Assembly: GCA_947461645.1 (NCBI GenBank)
Contig: CANHMN010000072.1
Coordinates: 1 to 7,829 of the forward strand
Length of the DNA: 7,829 nt
Reading direction: 5' to 3'
Source of the DNA: Chitinophagaceae bacterium
GTDB lineage: Bacteria; Bacteroidota; Bacteroidia; Chitinophagales; Chitinophagaceae
Under the pieces are notes generated by a model. It had not been told where the DNA came from and made no database searches. It was given only the letters and a program-made list of their open reading frames with translations. The position numbers were made by a program, and so were the translations under genes. The stretch's first letter is position 1. The number at the start of each line of letters is the position of its first letter. This document shows, in pieces, positions 6,518 through 7,829 of this stretch.

Positions 6518-6559
6518 GTCAAAATTCAAAATTCAAAAGTCAAAAGTCAAAATTCAAAA
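6518..6559. repeat. Heptanucleotide tandem repeat (KTCAAAA x6) in the rpsE-rpmD spacer
   Basis: Six perfectly phased 7-bp units fill 42 bp. On the plus strand all units read KTCAAAA and only the first base varies, in the order G, T, T, G, G, T. On the transcribed strand the units read TTTTGAA or TTTTGAC. The array lies between rpsE and rpmD, 17 nt upstream of the rpmD ATG. Short heptameric repeats of this composition occur in intergenic DNA of some bacteria; no function is evident here. Confidence 0.85.
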
Positions 6560-6616
6560 AGCTTACTATTTGAACGTGGGTATAACTTAAGAGCCAGTTG
6601 GCAAAATCAAGATTGA

Positions 6617-7135
6617 TTACCCGTTGAATACTTTTTTCAAAGCTATGTTTCTTGTTTTAGAAACAGTAACTGGTTCGCGAAGACTAGCCAATGCTTTGAA
6701 AGTAGCTTTTACCACGTTGTGCGGATTAGCAGAACCAAGGTTCTTAGCCAATACGTCGGTAATTCCAGCAAATTCCAAAACAGCACGCATGCTACCACCT
6801 GCGATAACACCGGTACCATGAGCAGCTGGCTTAATCAAAACCTTTGCAGCACCTTCCTTACTCAATTGATCGTGAGGAATCGTTCCGTGCATGATAGGCA
6901 CTTTAATCAAATTCTTCTTTGCATCTTCGATACCTTTAGTGATGGCTTCTTGCACTTCTTTGGCTTTACCCAAACCATGACCTACCACACCAGCCTCATT
7001 TCCAACTACCACTAAGGCAGAGAAACTGAACGCACGACCACCTTTGGTTGTTTTAACCACACGGTTAATGGCAACCACTTTTTCTTTAAGCTCAAGGTCG
7101 CCGGCTTTCATTTTATTTAAAATTACGTTTGCCAT
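6617..7135 (-). CDS. rpsE: 30S ribosomal protein S5
   Basis: A 30S protein with roles in decoding fidelity and mRNA entry. It has 172 residues. The N-terminal double-stranded-RNA-binding-like domain shows [20 protein letters not shown] at 20-39, [19 protein letters not shown] at 40-58 and [17 protein letters not shown] at 64-80. The C-terminal domain shows [20 protein letters not shown] at 102-121 and [16 protein letters not shown] at 134-149. The KTTKGGR loop at 28-34 is the region where spectinomycin-resistance substitutions occur in other bacteria; it looks wild type here. The start [20 protein letters not shown] sits at the ATG at 7135, 46 nt after rplR. The following spacer to rpmD is 116 nt and carries the heptad repeat. 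Confidence 0.97.
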   Translation of the reverse strand: MANVILNKMKAGDLELKEKVVAINRVVKTTKGGRAFSFSALVVVGNEAGVVGHGLGKAKEVQEAITKGIEDAKKNLIKVPIMHGTIPHDQLSKEGAAKVLIKPAAHGTGVIAGGSMRAVLEFAGITDVLAKNLGSANPHNVVKATFKALASLREPVTVSKTRNIALKKVFNG

Positions 7136-7181
7136 TTATTCTGTTTGAATGTTGATGTAAATCTGTTAATTGTATTTTTTA

Positions 7182-7535
7182 TTAAAAGTCAAGACCACCT
7201 TCTCTTGCTCCATCAGCTACTGCTTTAACACGACCGTGATAAACATAACCGCTACGATCAAATACTACTTTTTTCATTCCAAGCTCAACCGCTTTTTTAG
7301 CGATAGCTTCTCCAACCATTTTGCTTTTTGCAATTTTTGGAGACTTCTGAGCAGCAATATCTTTCTGACGAGAAGAAGCAGAAGCGATAGTTACACCATT
7401 GGTGTCGTCAATCAATTGAGCGTAAATGTCCGCATTGCTTCTGAATACAGATAAACGAGGAAGAGATGATGTACCGCTAACTTTTTTGCGAATACGGTAT
7501 CTGATCTTTTGTCTTGCGCTTGATTTGTTGTTCAT
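7182..7535 (-). CDS. rplR: 50S ribosomal protein L18
   Basis: This protein binds 5S rRNA and helps anchor it in the 50S central protuberance. It has 117 residues, a normal length. A basic N-terminus ([13 protein letters not shown] at 7-19) is followed by [20 protein letters not shown] at 25-44, an alanine- and lysine-rich helix around 62-88 and the C-terminal signature [20 protein letters not shown] at 90-109 with AREGGLDF at the end. The ATG at 7535 is preceded by an 84-nt spacer with a hairpin. It lies between rplF and rpsE as in the canonical spc order. Confidence 0.97.
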   Translation of the reverse strand: MNNKSSARQKIRYRIRKKVSGTSSLPRLSVFRSNADIYAQLIDDTNGVTIASASSRQKDIAAQKSPKIAKSKMVGEAIAKKAVELGMKKVVFDRSGYVYHGRVKAVADGAREGGLDF

Positions 7536-7551
7536 TGTTTTTTATTTTAGG

Positions 7552-7570
7552 TATCCGATACTGCCGGATA
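7552..7570. repeat. Inverted repeat in the rplF-rplR spacer
   Basis: TATCCG at 7552-7557 and CGGATA at 7565-7570 form a 6-bp stem with a 7-nt loop, 16 nt upstream of the rplR start codon. On the transcribed minus strand no T-tract follows, so it is not a terminator for the operon. On the plus strand it is followed by a T-run, but no plus-strand gene uses it. The function is unknown. Confidence 0.4.
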
Positions 7571-7619
7571 ACGTTTTTTAAATTTAATGCTTCAGTTATG
7601 GTTTGTAAACGCCTAGCTA

Positions 7620-7829
7620 TTACTTACCAGCCGACTTACCAGCTTTTCTTCTCAATACTTCACCTACAAACTTCACACCTTTTCCTTTGTATGGTTCAGG
7701 CTTACGCAGACTGCGGATTTTGGCACATACCTGACCCAGCAATTGCTTGTCTAAACTTTCAAGAGAGATGGTAGGGTTTTTACCTTTTTCCTGAGCAGTT
7801 GTTATTTTCAATTCTTTTGGAATTTCGAA
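7620..7829 (-). CDS. rplF: 50S ribosomal protein L6 (C-terminal part; N-terminus beyond window)
   Basis: The last 69 residues of L6 are visible; a full chain is about 180 residues. L6 binds 23S rRNA near the GTPase-associated region of the large subunit. The reading frame is open to the right edge: the visible part opens with [11 protein letters not shown], so the gene continues past base 7829. The family signature covers [20 protein letters not shown] at about 32-51, followed by [18 protein letters not shown] at the C-terminus. Its stop at 7620-7622 is 84 nt before the rplR start. Its position ahead of rplR fits the spc order. Confidence 0.96.
   Translation of the reverse strand, partial: FEIPKELKITTAQEKGKNPTISLESLDKQLLGQVCAKIRSLRKPEPYKGKGVKFVGEVLRRKAGKSAGK

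Noticed and set aside
4880..7774. Plus-strand open frames opposite secY and the ribosomal-protein genes
   Set aside because: The minus-strand products are unambiguous and the opposite translations show no domain.
7620..7811. A separate 63-residue gene starting at 7811
   Set aside because: The start would be a TTG that is an internal Leu codon of rplF; the frame continues to the window edge and the sequence is the L6 C-terminus.

Overview
The window is a gene-dense stretch of a Bacteroidota (Bacteroidetes) chromosome. Every gene I can support lies on the minus strand. The assignment rests on a perfect Bacteroidota-type promoter (TTG, 19 bases, TAATTTTG) in front of citrate synthase, the general lack of Shine-Dalgarno sequences, moderately AT-rich spacers, and the style of the proteins (SecY, the LptF/G permease, eukaryote-like citrate synthase). 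I cannot fix the order or family from sequence alone; a Chitinophagia-, Saprospiria- or Sphingobacteriia-like lineage is a guess.

Read in the direction of transcription (high to low coordinates), the right half is the end of the spc ribosomal-protein operon: rplF (C-terminal part only), rplR, rpsE, rpmD, rplO, secY. rpmD is a 59-residue gene. These encode 50S and 30S proteins and the SecY translocon channel. The spacers are wide for such an operon (46 to 116 nt). Several hold hairpins, and the rpsE-rpmD spacer holds a six-unit heptanucleotide tandem repeat. Terminator-like hairpins lie between rplO and secY and between secY and map.

The left half starts with map (type I methionine aminopeptidase), the usual neighbour of secY in this phylum. 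The infA-rpmJ-rpsM-rpsK-rpsD-rpoA-rplQ block that normally follows is not there. Instead come a HI0933/YhiN-family flavoprotein, an LptF/LptG-family lipopolysaccharide-export permease and, behind its own promoter, a eukaryote-like citrate synthase that runs off the left edge.

The genes are mainly housekeeping: translation, secretion, N-terminal Met removal, envelope biogenesis and TCA-cycle entry. I found no mobile element, CRISPR array, tRNA, rRNA or plus-strand gene, and nothing I would call a new biological system. The points worth a second look are the synteny break after map, the internal terminators, the heptad repeat and the non-ATG start of secY. No stretch longer than about 160 nt lacks a gene.
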